A DNA stretch of 64,000 nucleotides from Saccoglossus kowalevskii (taxonomy: Eukaryota > Hemichordata > Enteropneusta > Harrimaniidae). Location of the stretch: the NCBI RefSeq assembly GCF_000003605.2, contig NW_003125395.1, forward strand, positions 176,141 through 240,140, given 5' to 3'. The notes beneath the pieces are model-generated. The model did not search any database and was not told the DNA's origin. It saw nothing but the letters and a program-made list of their open reading frames with translations. Positions 39,101 to 52,600 of the stretch are shown here, one piece after another (within the stretch, counting starts at the first letter, position 1; each line of letters starts with the position of its first letter). The position numbers were made by a program, and so were the translations under genes.

Positions 39101-39720
39101 CATGTCATTAGCATATGAAGGAATGCATTATTTGTGTTTGTAATTTAATTTTCAGATGAATATATATCATCAGTTATTCTAAATAGAAAAAAAAGCTTGA
39201 TTATGCATTCTTTGAGAGAGTTTAATCAGTATCAATAGGCAATTACCTCGACAGACTAGATACATTTTATTGATACATTCGTGACAAGCAAAAAAAGAAA
39301 AAAATGCCCAAATTAGTATTAAATGTATACATAATAGCGCTGTGAATAAGATGATTGAAAGATGGATATATGCTTTATGTATATCACAGTGTGGGGGCAT
39401 TTCAAACTGTGACGATTATGTATTGACCACTTAGTGACTAGTGACAATATATTCTACAAACCTAACACGGTATGTTACACTGCATTAAAATGAGAGCGAG
39501 GGTTTAATTAGTGCAGGATGGCTTTAAAATAAGTATACTAATCTCACCCAACTCCGTTGCATCAGAGTGCAATTATGTGCGCCAACGATTATATAGTGTA
39601 ATACAAGCGCTGACATAGTCTCCTTGTGATTTACTGTAAATACGATTTAACAAAATTGTAATTAGCTTGTTTATGTGAGAAATGTTTAAACATGCTCTTC
39701 GTGAACAATAAATTAAATTC
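33150..39720. other. AT-rich intergenic DNA
   Basis: About 6.5 kb in which I can support no gene. An 18-bp exact tandem duplication at 35570-35605 and scattered homopolymers are the only repeats noted. Confidence 0.55.
35570..35605. repeat. 18-bp exact tandem duplication
   Basis: ATAAATTTACAGATGACC is repeated twice without a mismatch. Confidence 0.95.
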
Positions 39721-39734
39721 TTCCAATTTGTGTG

Positions 39735-39908
39735 TTATAGAAATGCAGGAAAGGTCAGTGTCAACTTGTACCCAGGATGTGTTTTTGTTCCTTGTAATAC
39801 TTCCACGACGTTAGAAATGTCTATAATTGTTGATAATATATCTTCCTCTAGCAATTTGTCAGGCAGGATGTTAGCAACATAATAAGGCAGTTCACGTATC
39901 TTTATTTA
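39735..39908 (-). other. Unassigned protein-like ORF segment
   Basis: A 58-codon minus-strand frame contains KIRELPYYVANILPDKLLEE and ends PGYKLTLTFPAFL. Its composition is more protein-like than neighbouring chance frames. The RELPYY wording recalls linkers in NACHT/TPR proteins, but that is weak. No splice acceptor is visible at its start, and an in-frame stop precedes it. It could be a relic of a mobile element or host pseudogene. Confidence 0.25.
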
Positions 39909-40004
39909 AGAAAAACATTGTATAAAAACACATAGTCCCATGTTCTACGTGAATACACTACCTACATAATGAGGACGACAATTCACAGAGCTACCTGGGC
40001 ATAT

Positions 40005-40179
40005 TCATAGACATGATATGCATATTTCAAAGCCTAATAAATTAGTGTTTGTTGTGCTTCTTTTAAATATTCTCCACTTGTTGTAGAGATCCGACATGTC
40101 AACATTATATAGCCAAGACTGTAACACGTCCAACTGTTCCTGACTTAATGCTTCGAAATAATTATATACAACTTGTGAC
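40005..40179 (-). other. Unassigned protein-like ORF segment
   Basis: A minus-strand frame includes ALSQEQLDVLQSWLYN and DLYNKWRIFKRS, with plausible amphipathic helices. It lies about 100 bp upstream (in minus-strand sense) of the other segment at 39735-39908 and about 0.6 kb downstream of LINE reverse-transcriptase sequence. It is not recognised as part of the LINE. Confidence 0.25.
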
Positions 40180-40749
40180 TATGTCACTCATAGATTGCAG
40201 ATATAGAATTTAAAATTTCAAGAATGTTTTTGGTTAAGCGTTCAATATAACCAGCTAGGTGTTAGTACAGATGTCATTGAATTTCTCCCTTTGTTGTTTC
40301 TGTACAGACAATATGGCAACGCATGTCCAAAGCCGTCTCAATTTTTCTTTTCGCGCCAGAAATATGATGCCTGTCCAGTGAGAATTGATGGTTGGTTATA
40401 CATTAATTAATATTACCAAGTTTTATCTAAATAAATGAGATGCAGAAACAATGACTTCAGGTAATTATTTTCAAGTCAGTACAACCTGGTTAACAAGAAA
40501 TTTGTTTTGAACATAACTAGAACACATACGTTTCCATAGTTTATGACAATTCTGCCTGCTTATATCACTGACTGACAATACATAATTGACACTGAAATAT
40601 CACCATACATCTCAAGTCGCTTAAAACATAAGCGAAGTTCATATCTTTATTCCTAAATTTGATTGGTCAATCTCAAACAAACAACAATCAAATATTTGTC
40701 CTTGGCATGTGCATACAGGCGGGCGTATCATTGCAATAACCAACCAACA

Positions 40750-41890
40750 ATTTAATGATTTTTTAGATGGGTGAAGCCACTTTAGATTAGATCTAAAATT
40801 ACATTTGCTTGGTTAACCCAATTTTGCACAGACAGTCATTTAATATACTATCAACAAAACACTTTTTCTCATATCAGTGGAAAAATTTTCAGATTCCTTT
40901 GAATTAGGTACACGTTGACTGACTTAACTGGGCATTACAGTTTAGAGTCGTCAGCAAACAACTTACAAACAGACGAAATACCATCAGGCACGTTATTGTT
41001 TAGAAAACCAATGAATACGATTAGCCAAAGACCACTACACTGCAGTTTGATCACAACTCCTGTCTCATATTAAACAGAAAAAGGTTCAATCCAGCGCAGC
41101 ACAATACCCATGGAATTTAATCATCAGACCTTTGTGTGGAACACTGTCAAGGACTTGGAAAAATCTAAGTAGACCTCACTAGTAGGTTTACCTTCATCAA
41201 AATCTGAGACTCTTCAAGAAACCATGCTGACATCCAACAAAATGATTGCTTCTGTCGAATTTTCTTGATGCCACACTTGTAACACATCATACACACGACA
41301 CTGGTATGACTGATAGGGCGTTGCTTCATGGGATCCTTCTTCTTATTGATATTTCTATAATTTTGCATAACCTGACTTTAAGACCACGGCTTTCTACGAT
41401 TTTGCGAAAGAATAGTAAAAAGAATTTAGGAAATTCGTTTAGAAGCTTCAATTAGTACTCCGAGGGTGTAGATCTTCAGGTCCAACAGACTTGATTAGAT
41501 TTAGTTTACTAAGGGCTTCAGAGATAATACACAATCAAAATTGCTGAGATTAGATTCATCTTTTCTTGGAAAGTTAGAATACTATTTGAGGAAACAAACC
41601 ATTCCATGAAGCTGTTTAAGATCAGTGTTATTTTCATTGATGTTCATTTTTCTTTGGGCAGGAGCGCAACACCATTTCAAATTTTGATTTTGCCTCCTTT
41701 GCAGTATTTTTTGCTCGAAATTCCCATTTTCATTTCGACAAACCATTTTTTTAATAATTTTTTGCCCGAACGTAAATTGAAATTCCCTGTCCATTCTTGA
41801 TTAAATGTAACTATTACGGACGTTGCGCTTCTCCTTAGCTGCGCCGTGTTTCCCCTTATTAAACCACACGTTCCATCGGCTATTCTCACC
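40750..41890 (-). mobile_element. LINE remnant (CR1/Jockey-group reverse transcriptase)
   Basis: Reverse-transcriptase landmarks appear in the right order and spacing on the minus strand: LNLIKSVGPEDLHPR (about 41457-41513), QRPISHTSVVC (about 41310-41345), a degenerate QHGFLE-like segment (about 41220), VYLDFSK followed by a decayed AFDTVPH region (about 41130-41181), and FADDSKL, the polymerase active-site box (about 40941-40972). An upstream basic region (41582-41889) fits the linker before the RT domain. Frames change at least four times and there are several in-frame stops, so it is long dead. No endonuclease, 3' tail or target duplication was found; the copy looks truncated at both ends. 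The clade call rests on the KSxGPxxLHPR and YLDFSKAFD style of motifs. Confidence 0.8.
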
Positions 41891-41899
41891 GTATATCCT

Positions 41900-43340
41900 T
41901 ACTAAAAGAGAACTGCAAGCATATTATGCTGATTTCTCAGTAATAACATTATAAATGATATTACCAAGCTTACGCCTTATTGTATTGTAATGGTTGAACA
42001 CGTGCAATTGTCTCAGAAGTAGCCCCCAGTCAATATAATAAAGAAAATTGAAAGACATTAAAATATGATGGCTGTTACCCGGTGCTGCCAAGTAGCCAAT
42101 CCCAGAAATCATCCCTTTTTATTATTTGTTTCATGTGTAGCTCAATATTTTTAAATTGCTTAGTTCAATGCATCGCTCATATCATCAGACGGGGACACAT
42201 CTTAAAAACAAACGTCCAGCAAGAACCAATTGAGAAACCACGTGACTTGTTTTTACCTTTTTAAATTATAATGATCATTTATTCTCTTTCATTACATTTA
42301 TAGTTCAAAATACCATGTCTGCCTAGAGTAATGCTAGACGTGATCAACGAGCAGAATGGGACTCAATTTAAAGGGGTAATTTGATATGTAGCTTTCACGT
42401 TCACACCTAAAAGAGCGTGGCTCGCATTATACAAATAAATATACAATGAGTCCGAGTTTTATAACCACCGAAATAACACTGTATACCCATTCTTAACAAC
42501 GATGTGTAACACTACTACAGTTACTACAGACAATATATTGTGTATATAGTCAAATAGTAACCTCATAACAAATTAATTTCCATATACACTTCTATGAACT
42601 ATAGTTTACCAACCCTTTACTTCAATATAGAACGATTAATTGAATAATATATAGGATTGATAGGATTAGTGCACGCCGTATATTTACAAACAAATCGAGC
42701 GTGACAGCACTTGATACCGAATGTACCACTGTACCACATGATGTAGAACATACTTGAACGTTAATGTTCATTCCGTGTAAATAGCCAAATCAATCATTTA
42801 CAATAGCCAAATCAATCATCTTGTGTTGATTGACTTTTATTTCTCACATATACCGGATATCAATTTCATACATGGATTAATAATCAGGTCCAGTGTCAGT
42901 TTAGAAAGCCGGAAATGACATTGACGTTAGCAGTCCAACGTATAATAACGTGACAGAACAGGAAATAAAGTAAAGGTCGTGACAATGTCAGTAATATAAT
43001 ATCATCTGACATTTGACTAGGAAATGTATATTGAATACATTGTTATAATATATATACACAAATAAGCGATTTTAAATAATGTTGAGTTGTTTATTTTTAT
43101 AGTAAATTTACAATTAAAAAAATGTATACTATATACAACAATCAAGATGTAATTGAACAAAAATGTTATGAAGAATCTGCATTATATACGTTGTTATAGT
43201 ATTATTAAGCATACATTTAATGAGTTACATATAGATCTATATAAGTTAATGTCATCAGTAATTTTTCAAGAATTAGTTCAGGATGGGAGTGTTTTTTTTT
43301 TCTGTTTCTTCAATTTATCATGGTATATGATATTTTATAT
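41900..43340. other. AT-rich intergenic DNA
   Basis: Only a ~22-bp-period duplication at 42780-42819 was noted. Confidence 0.5.
42780..42819. repeat. Short tandem duplication (period 22)
   Basis: AATAGCCAAATCAATCAT occurs at 42780-42797 and 42802-42819. Confidence 0.85.
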
Positions 43341-43349
43341 TGGGATTAT

Positions 43350-43664
43350 AAGAATGACGTCACGTACAATTTTATACACAAAAACTGCCGGTTGACACAT
43401 TGTGCGCGCTCTTCTCAACTGCTATCCCGTCATCCCATTCTGCTATACATTTAAATGTGACGTTCTTCAGGAAAGGCCTAGCAATGCGCAATCTGAACGT
43501 CTGACGTCACGAACAACACGCAGAACACTTATCATGATCAAATCGGCAAGCCAATGCCCTCTGCAACAGCACCAGCAACGTACTCCTGAGGAAAAGTAAA
43601 TACAATAATAATTACATGCAAATTACAAACAAATAAACACGCATTAAACGAGAGTCGACGTCAC
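43350..43664 (+). promoter_or_regulatory. CRE-bearing, CpG-containing promoter-like patch
   Basis: Two perfect palindromic CRE sites TGACGTCA (43355-43362, 43502-43509) and one near-match (CGACGTCA, 43656-43663) lie in 310 bp of unusually GC-rich sequence. CREB/ATF proteins bind TGACGTCA. Between the second and third sites, an ATG at 43534 opens a 21-codon frame (MIKSASQCPLQQHQQ...) that ends in AA|GTAAAT, a fair splice donor, so a small first coding exon is possible. No downstream exon was recognised. Confidence 0.3.
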
Positions 43665-43669
43665 GACTA

Positions 43670-46600
43670 CAGCCACTCACGCCTCGTCGCGATAAGCAGA
43701 CGTATTCCTCGTCACAATATTACGCTTTGCTCAGAAGAAGACGAAACAATCAAATAAATCATTAATATATATTATAAAGATACTCGGTAAAATAAAATGA
43801 AGCAATATTTATAAGTAACTCATGACCGGTCTTCCAAATATATTTAGAACCTAACAGACAAAGAAAGAGAAAAGGCAACAACATGTTTAATACAGTGTAG
43901 TGTAATCTATCCGATTGGATTCGGATATAAATAAGATATAGGAGACTATGGGAATATTTAGCTTGTGAATGAGAACATTGATCGTCACCGAGTATTATTA
44001 CTGGAATGCATCTTGTTCAGCATCAAGTTGTCATGAAAATCATGCTCTATTGGTGGTCACGTTTTCATTTCAATTCCATTGAATTCGATGACCTATATTT
44101 TTAATACACATTTGTGAGACGTACAGATTTACAAATTTATTATTCATTCAACCGAGCGCGGATCTTTATAGTAGGCACACGTCGATATTGTTATTGGGTT
44201 GATACACACTTATTGAATATAGTGTACAGAACAAGTTATTTAAAATTGCAATATATAAATATAATTCGTTTTCATATGTTTTTATATAGTGTAAAAATGT
44301 GTTTTCGAAGTTCTCTTCTATAATGCATTGCACATATATCCAGTAATATTTCACATATTTCAATTTGGCTCTTACAAATTGATCAAAAAGAAGAAAAATA
44401 ATATCAACAGCGTTTTTATTGATGTTACTAGATATTGGAAGCGCGAAACCTAATTTAAAATATAAAAAAAATAGACTCCACGACGTAACTCATCAATGCG
44501 AACAAAAACTAACGCGATTTCAATTTATTTCATGCTATTGTGTCTTTAGTGGCATTCGGCTCTTAATCATTTCTAAAACTAACTGTACGTATGGAAGATT
44601 ATTTTAATATCAATCCTAAAACCCAATTAACATATGTTTTCTCGGTATCGTACCCGCGCCTTGGACTGTATATATATTATTCCTCCAGGTGATTGATTTC
44701 AACTAAAAAAATGTAACGATTTATTTGTAAAACGTATTCCGATTTAATTCAAATTCTCTTCTTCTATGATTACATTTTGTGTCTGTTTACTAAAACTATC
44801 CGAGTTTCAGTGACGTTCTTTTTATGATCGTTCCAGAATACCAGGATTTGAAATACACAAGATATCTTCATACTGAAGCAGCGTAAAATACGTGAGATTG
44901 GCGATTGTGCATTTTCCCACGACTGAACACTATATCATAGGTGTAGGAATATAAAATATCGCAAGTACACAATGAAAAATAATCAGACACGTTTCGAACA
45001 TATAGAAGCGAATCAAAAGATTCAATCACAGCAAATGCGACTTTAGACTAAAAGGGACGTGCATCCCATTCCGCTAAACCTACTGATTTGCTGTATTGTG
45101 CAAATCTCAGGGACTCTACGTCGAGGGGCGTGTATAAGTGACTGACCTATAATTGATTCTAAAACTATGAACAGACCCGAGTGGTAATACATGCATAACA
45201 TATATCACTATTTATGCGTGAGTGAATCCCCAACAGCGACATATTTATTATAAATTAGGACCGTCAGAATTAAAATGAGTTGAAAAGTATTTACTTACAA
45301 ATATGGATTTGCATTTTTGTGTGATAATGTACAGCTATAACGTCTTAAAGCCTTTAATTCTGACATCTGACATATTTTATTCGGTACGGATGGCAACAAT
45401 GTGCTAATTTCAAAGAAGGGCGCATTGCTATATAAAAGGTTTTCCACTTCCCCATGAACGAAGCACACAACAATTCCGTTCAAGGAGAATTAGAACGGTA
45501 CGGAAACCGTACAAGCCTGGCATTTTCATGTTCTCTTAATCGACTAATTATTGTGCGTTCCGATTTTCAATTAACCATTTAATCAATCATTCGAATTGTC
45601 AACTCTAGACATTCGCTTTGCCACTGGACCGTGTACGCACATCTTGCCTGAGTGAGAAGACCCACGTGCACTGTGTAGTCGTTTTAGATAAATCCTTAAT
45701 CCTTAGTACGTAAATACACACTGGTATTGCCAGGAAAACTATTTCCAAATGTGTTGTTACATGTTATTTATATTAGAATGAGCTCCAATGATATACTTGT
45801 TTGATAGGGGATGATATCAGATGGGAGGGTGTCAGTTTATAAATGTGTTATATTATTGATGTAAACAGGTTTAACACAAACGAAATTGCAAAAAAAAAAT
45901 CGTAACATTGTTACAAGTGAATAGTTTATCTAAACGACGTATCATGTACTATTTAATTGCCTTCTGGAAATTATATAGATATTTTTATTCAGAAAAATTA
46001 TTTCAACATGTTACCCTAGGTTAGCTACAGCAGATGTTCATTACAGATAATCATGTAATACATATGCAATTGGCGGTTATCCTGGTTACCATGACAGTCT
46101 CTAGTGTTCATTTAATGATCATACATCATCCATGATTCAGGTAATTGTTTCATTCTTAAACAAAGATAATAAGTGTAGAACTGTATCAGTGTTGAGTAAT
46201 GTGTAACAATTCTTGTTTGGTTAAAATGTTAGTATGTGTTTAAATTGAAGCCGAACCTGCAAGTTTACAAACTATAATAAGCATCCCGTGTTTTATTAAG
46301 AATACAGATTATGATTTGACATGATTAGGAGCGTTTTGAAATCTGAATGTAGGATTTGACTAGCAAAACGTATGTATACACCTTAAAATACATTATTTTC
46401 TGTCTACAAATGTAAATCCAAACAATTTCTTTACTAAAGGGCTATATATTTAAAAAATATACAACAAGATTTAAAATAATTTGTTTTACTTCATTTCGTT
46501 TTGAGTGTATGTAAATCGAAAAATACCTTAGTTTCTTTCATATAAATATTTAAACCACTGTTTTAAACTTCACAATACATGAAAAACTGCATTTTGTTGA

Positions 46601-49505
46601 TTTGGAATGGACTTATTCATGAGCTCGTTCGCCTTCTCAGTTCGCCGAGGATTGAGAATGGGCTCACAATTTCATTCACGGACGGAGCTAATCATTTTTC
46701 GGTCTGCTTTTGATACAAATATCAGATGTTTGCAGGATTTTAGATATCTATTAGTTACATAAACCATAGTGTTTCATTTTGTCTCGACTCCGAGACTCTC
46801 AACCTTGTTGCAGTTGTCATAGAAAATCTGTTTTAAAATCCAGTAATCAATTATACGGAAGTTAAATATGCCATCGCCTATTTGACTAGCATTTCCATAG
46901 AATTACATAGATGTTAATGATGCGTGACCATTCAATAAGTAAGTGTCTGATTCGATGTTATCGTCTTTTGAAGTAACAAACATTCACGAAATATATGTCA
47001 ATCAGAATTTAAAAAGAAACTCAGTAAGAATTGTATTTCAGAAAAAAAGGAGTATTCATAAAAAACATCCATTAAACCAAGATTATTGAGTTAATATAAT
47101 CCTTTACGATGAATAGAGTGAATATAACTCTTAGGATTCACTTGATATCAGTTTATTGAACCAGATTATTAATAATGGTTTACGTGCCTTGTATTGTATC
47201 TGTATGTGTCTTAAGGTTTAATCATCTAGGATCATCATCGTCCAATATTAAATTATTGCAATCACCCACTGTTTAATTTAGCTAGTTTAACTTGTCACTG
47301 TTAAGATGGCACGGTAAAGTTGTTTCTTGGAAAATAGAGAAAGAATGTCCGATGGCTGATACACAAATGTGCACATAAGTTCACATCGTCATCCTCATTG
47401 CACAGTACCAATATGGTGACGTTGATTCTTCAATTCTAGATGTACTACTTAATATTTAAAATTTTGATGGTAATAAACGATTATGTGCACTATATTTTAA
47501 AGACAAGGACACTTGGGAATATAAATTGTTATACATGATGTAATATTTATACATATTTAATCAACAGCACACAACTTCAACTTTTGAGTTACCATCATTT
47601 ATTTCGAACCAAGCCAGTGCTGCTAATTTTGTAGTGACGTGCGTGATTATTATCGATATTCTCAACGAAAATAATATGTTTTCGTCACAATTACAACGAT
47701 ATAAGTGTAAATGACGGAATGCCACATTATTTAATTTATTTACAATGCAGAGTGGCGACATTATCAGACGTTTGTGCAGAAATGAGTATATTCGCAAACT
47801 GTTTAACAGAAATACAGAACACCGAACAAATTAATTTCATTATGTTTCACTTTCTATCATTAAAACGCCAAATTAACTCGTATTTTCGGCGATAATTCCC
47901 ACAACAAATACTAGCGTATTCAAACAACTGACATATTGCCATATAAACTAATTTTTTGTACTATTGCATATAACCACAAAGTATGCACAATCGAAAATCG
48001 TGGTGAGTTTTATGTTAATTTAATCCCATGTCTATTGCTGATGCATTTGCACAGGCTGTAAAGAGGTCATTCGCGGCTAATATGATGTTTGTCACGAACA
48101 GCCTCTAATTACTCCACTGCTATAATGAATATTTTGAGTAGTGTACACACCAGGAGCATAACGCAATAGGACTATATGTATCTAGGTCTTTCGATTGCGC
48201 GAAAACAGTACTTCTATAAACCTATATAAATGTAACCGGGAAGAGCTATGTTTTAGAGAGGGAAACAGATTCCAGAATACAATTAAATGACGTCACAGAC
48301 ATCTCTCACTGCATTGTGGGCATATGAACAGTTCACAGGCACTGATATCAGATATGTGTTCTCTACCGATTGATCTTATAAAATGTATGGTAAGAAATGC
48401 ACTATCAAATATTACATATTAGATTATCACTATGGTAACCTGTTAAATAACCGCTTGCTGTGCCGATTGAAACATTGAGTGTACAAATATTAGACGACAG
48501 GTGAAGTGGTGCCAACAATCTGTGTGTAAAATGAAAACAATAAAAAACAATGAAAAGAGATAGGTTTTACGACGCCTCTATAAGGACACCGCTATCTCGT
48601 TCGACGAAACGTGTTACATCCTGTCATGATACGGATCGTCACGTGAGCAAGTTGTCTATTAGCCTACTTCAAACGATGATGCGTCTGTCTGTGTAGGTTT
48701 AGTAATTGAGGTTGCCAAAACTGATTAATGGACAATATCAGCACGATCATATCATTAAAATGAAATCGAACTCGAAATACAACTCGTACAATTGTGATAA
48801 TCGGCCCAATTGTTCGTTATTAAATGAAGTGGTTCAAATGGGGTACATTACAATTTTGACATAAAAAAGGTTCAAGAGCATAAAAACAATGTAGAACAAT
48901 CGGTGTTGCGTATAACAGTACATGTAACATTTCAGGCAATGTAGGAGACGAAGTATGTATTGATGGACTGGAAGGATAGATGGTCTAGAAATGCCTTGTT
49001 TGAATGGCTAATCAAATTAACGTTTTCTTTTACCTTTTCAAACCACAATGCCAATATGAAAGATGGTTTTGTGAATGATTGAATGTATTAAATTATTTTA
49101 CATCTTCTATTTGTTCTGACGCTCATGTAAGTTCTATATATTAAAAAGACACAATAATATTAATATGTTACAAAAGGATTAAAAGATATTTTAAGACTAT
49201 TTTCATCGTTATGAAAAAGTCTTTTAATACGTCCATTGATTGCGTGGCACAAAACGTAACAGAGAATCGCGTGCACGTTCGATAACATTGTAATACATTT
49301 ATGTTAAGTCTATTTAGTATACGTTCGATGTGTCCCATGTTATCGTGGCACGTAGACAACAATGACACACGGTAAAAGGCTACAAACTATAACAAAGATA
49401 CTGCCGATAATTGGACTAGGTCTCTTTCTTCTGAACGTTTTTAATGTATCCTGGGATAAGTGGAATCCGGGATAGAATACATTATTTCTCTTCTAGGAAA
49501 TGTAT
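43670..49505. other. AT-rich intergenic DNA
   Basis: No gene is supported over about 5.8 kb. A minus-strand frame at 45295-45483 that ends in a good donor (TTT|GTAAGTA) is noted under findings. A TGACGTCA occurs at 48288-48295. Confidence 0.5.
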
Positions 49506-49509
49506 TATT

Positions 49510-49641
49510 TTAAAGGGCGGCAGCCATCGCGCCGCGTCCTGTTCGATATGGACTCATAGCGACGTATACAACGCGTGTAAAATACATTGTTTATTTGCAT
49601 GACATTCGAACACGCGCTCCGCGACGAACACCGCGCTTTAA
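49510..49641 (+). mobile_element. TTAA-ended MITE, copy 1 (132 bp)
   Basis: Begins TTAAAGGGCGGCAGCC and ends with its diverged reverse complement (GCGCTTTAA). The arms pair over about 34 bp with several mismatches. The interior includes the shared block GCGACGTATACAACGCGTG. Nearly the whole length matches the reverse complement of 58337-58469. TTAA at both ends fits target duplications of piggyBac- or Kolobok-type transposons; no transposase is encoded. Confidence 0.85.
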
Positions 49642-52600
49642 TGTATAACTCTAGAACGTCATTGATGTGTGGTACGACACGCCTGTAATCAATCTGGCAT
49701 GATAAATCGGCGGCGGCTATCTTTGATTTTACCTAGAATACTACCATGGTTCATTATGTGCGTCGGCGTAAAAGATCACTAATAAATAATTGTATAGATT
49801 GTTGCTATATAACTGGGCTATTGGTATCTGATAACAGATTGAAACAAATGTTATTTGTGAACGATACTCAACCAATACTAAGCACTATCGCATACATGAA
49901 ACAAGTTAATAGTCACGTGACATAAAATATAAACTGTTATTTTCTCAATACAAGTGATTCTTGCAGATGAGACGTACTTATCGATGTGCAAGCTGTTAAA
50001 TAGCGAGTTTTTCTGAGTGAAACAAAATGATGACAGTAGTTATAATAAACTAACAATGTCTAACACGATGTTGATGAGTTTTGCGTGAGTGTTGTATATG
50101 TCACCTTGGTGGATATAGCAAGAGACTTTTTAACAAATATATACGGCATAATTGTATCTCATTTCTCGTGATTTACATAAATGACAAGTTCGAGGGATAA
50201 AAGATATTTTGTGAGACAAAAACGATAAGAATGCACAGTGCTTGCAAGATATGAATGTTATTCCAATGTATCACAGTAGCTCTTGTGATAAAGCAGTGAA
50301 ATAATTGTCGTTATCTCTGTACTTATGTGAAAATATTTTCTATAGAACGATTGGACCTTCTTGCAAGCCAGTCGAATGTTTGGCGATATCACCCTCCATA
50401 ACCGCCAAAACATCTAGATCCTTCGATAGTTTGACAATATATTTCTTGAATAGTGGTTTGAAATTGCTTGAAACGTAGTATTGGGAAACCATTTCTAATT
50501 ATCTCGAACATATCAACGAACGTACGTTCCATTCGCTTGATGAATTCTCATAGTTGTGGCACTCAAAAGGATTATGTGTAACAGATAAAAGATTAAACGG
50601 AATATAATATATGATATTAATTAATTAGTTAATTAATAGTAATTTGTATTTCTCTAAATAAACTATACTCGATTAATTAATTTGATGTTATAAATATAGG
50701 TAAATCATAATATATCTTCTATATTTTTAAGAAAATAAACGATAATGAAATGACCTAAAACGCGTTCGCAATCAGAGTAGTAAAACATTGACAAATAATA
50801 ACCAAGTGTTAAGTAATAATTGTGATAGACGTGTATAAAACAACATTTTTCCGTTGAACGTATAATCATATACACAAACCTTTCTCCTTAAAAATGATTA
50901 TTTCATAATTCTCAACGAATTATGTTAAAATAAAAAAATCATTATTATTTCTCATCCCTGTTTTACTACCGCACTGATGTTTACAGACAAGGGCTGGCGC
51001 ACTTTGCATTATTGAACAATACCAGGGTGAAGACGTGGCTATGCGGAAAAAAATAGTGAGAAACGAAGTCGGCGGTGGTTCATCTCCTCCAGTAACCTTG
51101 ATCGTAAGAAAATTTGACAAATGCCATTCGGAAAGACTAACACGTTTTCGCGTTAGTAATTAGTTGAATGTGTTAGTAGTACCTAACTTGTTAATATGAT
51201 GTTACATCAATAATTGTGTTACTTGCAGATTCCCTAGTACTCAATTGCATTATCCTGGCTAGCCGATGCGGGAAAATAGTCACACATCATTATATTGTAA
51301 TGTGCTATTAGAATTCAAAGAATATCGTCAGGATTCACCGGGTCCAGTGTAATTATAGAGACAACAATCGCAATTTATATTGAGTTGTAACATATTGAAT
51401 TGGTCTTGAATGACGATTACATCATTACTTTAGTCGCATCGATTCGCCTGCCCGCGTCACGTGGCATCGGTAAATAATATCTGATATTGTATAAAGCTGT
51501 TTTTTTCTAAGGAGAGTTATTTTTGCTTTTTTCGTGTGTCAGTGTATTGGCTGCTGTGTCAGCTTGGTATCAAGATGTAACTCAGTAATCTTAATTCTAA
51601 AATCTGTCCCCTGATAGCTTTCAGAAGCGCATTTGGTTTCCAGTTACATATCTTTCACGGACTAACATTTTGTTTTCAATTGACGTACAATTTCCGCTGT
51701 AGTACAATACCTTATATAATGCCATTACTACTAGTTGGGATGTTGTAGAACGTTCACATTGCATATGCTGGAAGCTACGCGTGTCTGTTCAAAATTAATT
51801 TGTGTCATGTGCTTACACTTCAACAAGATCCTTAACGAGCGTCTTCAAGAATCGATGTTATATATATCTATATACAGACTAAAGCGCCATAGTTGTCGCG
51901 ATGCCTCATGTTCGATAAAGGTGTATTCAAAACTTCTGTAATACATTGTTTGCTAATGCGAAATTCGAATTCGGTTTTACCGTGTTACTAAATGTAACAC
52001 GTGCAGTTGAATGGGACTTTCACCTGTCGGATCCGTTAACTGTTCCTGTCCCCAAGTCACGTAAACACTAATAGTAACCTTCTAGACTAATATATTACTG
52101 GGGAATAACTCTTTCTCTCAAGGGGATCATGCAGACGATTAGCCATATTGGCTGACAGGATACCTTAACAAATGAACTTTTAGCTTTGAGAATAACGTTA
52201 ATGCCATTTGATTCTATTTTCTCATCTAACGCTAAAGGGGGTTGGGTATTTTCTTCGCATACCAAGTAGGGTTTAAACAAAATACTGACAGTCATCCTTT
52301 CGTGTTAAAAGTCAAAGTTACATCAACAGACAAAACGGGTATGTGTATGTTATTCATCAATTTTATCAGTGTACACAATGTGTTACGAATTTACGATTAA
52401 AAAGCAAGTTGAGGATTGAAAATAGCACGAATATACAAACTCTATGCTTGTCAGTGAATGATATTGGTGGATAATACATACAATCCGGAGTGGCAAGTTA
52501 AAAGACGTTTATTTGTAACTATAGTTTCTTTACAGTGTATATTTCTGTTCACATCCAAAAAATCTCTACAAAGCTGTATGTTGTATGCATGAATATATAA

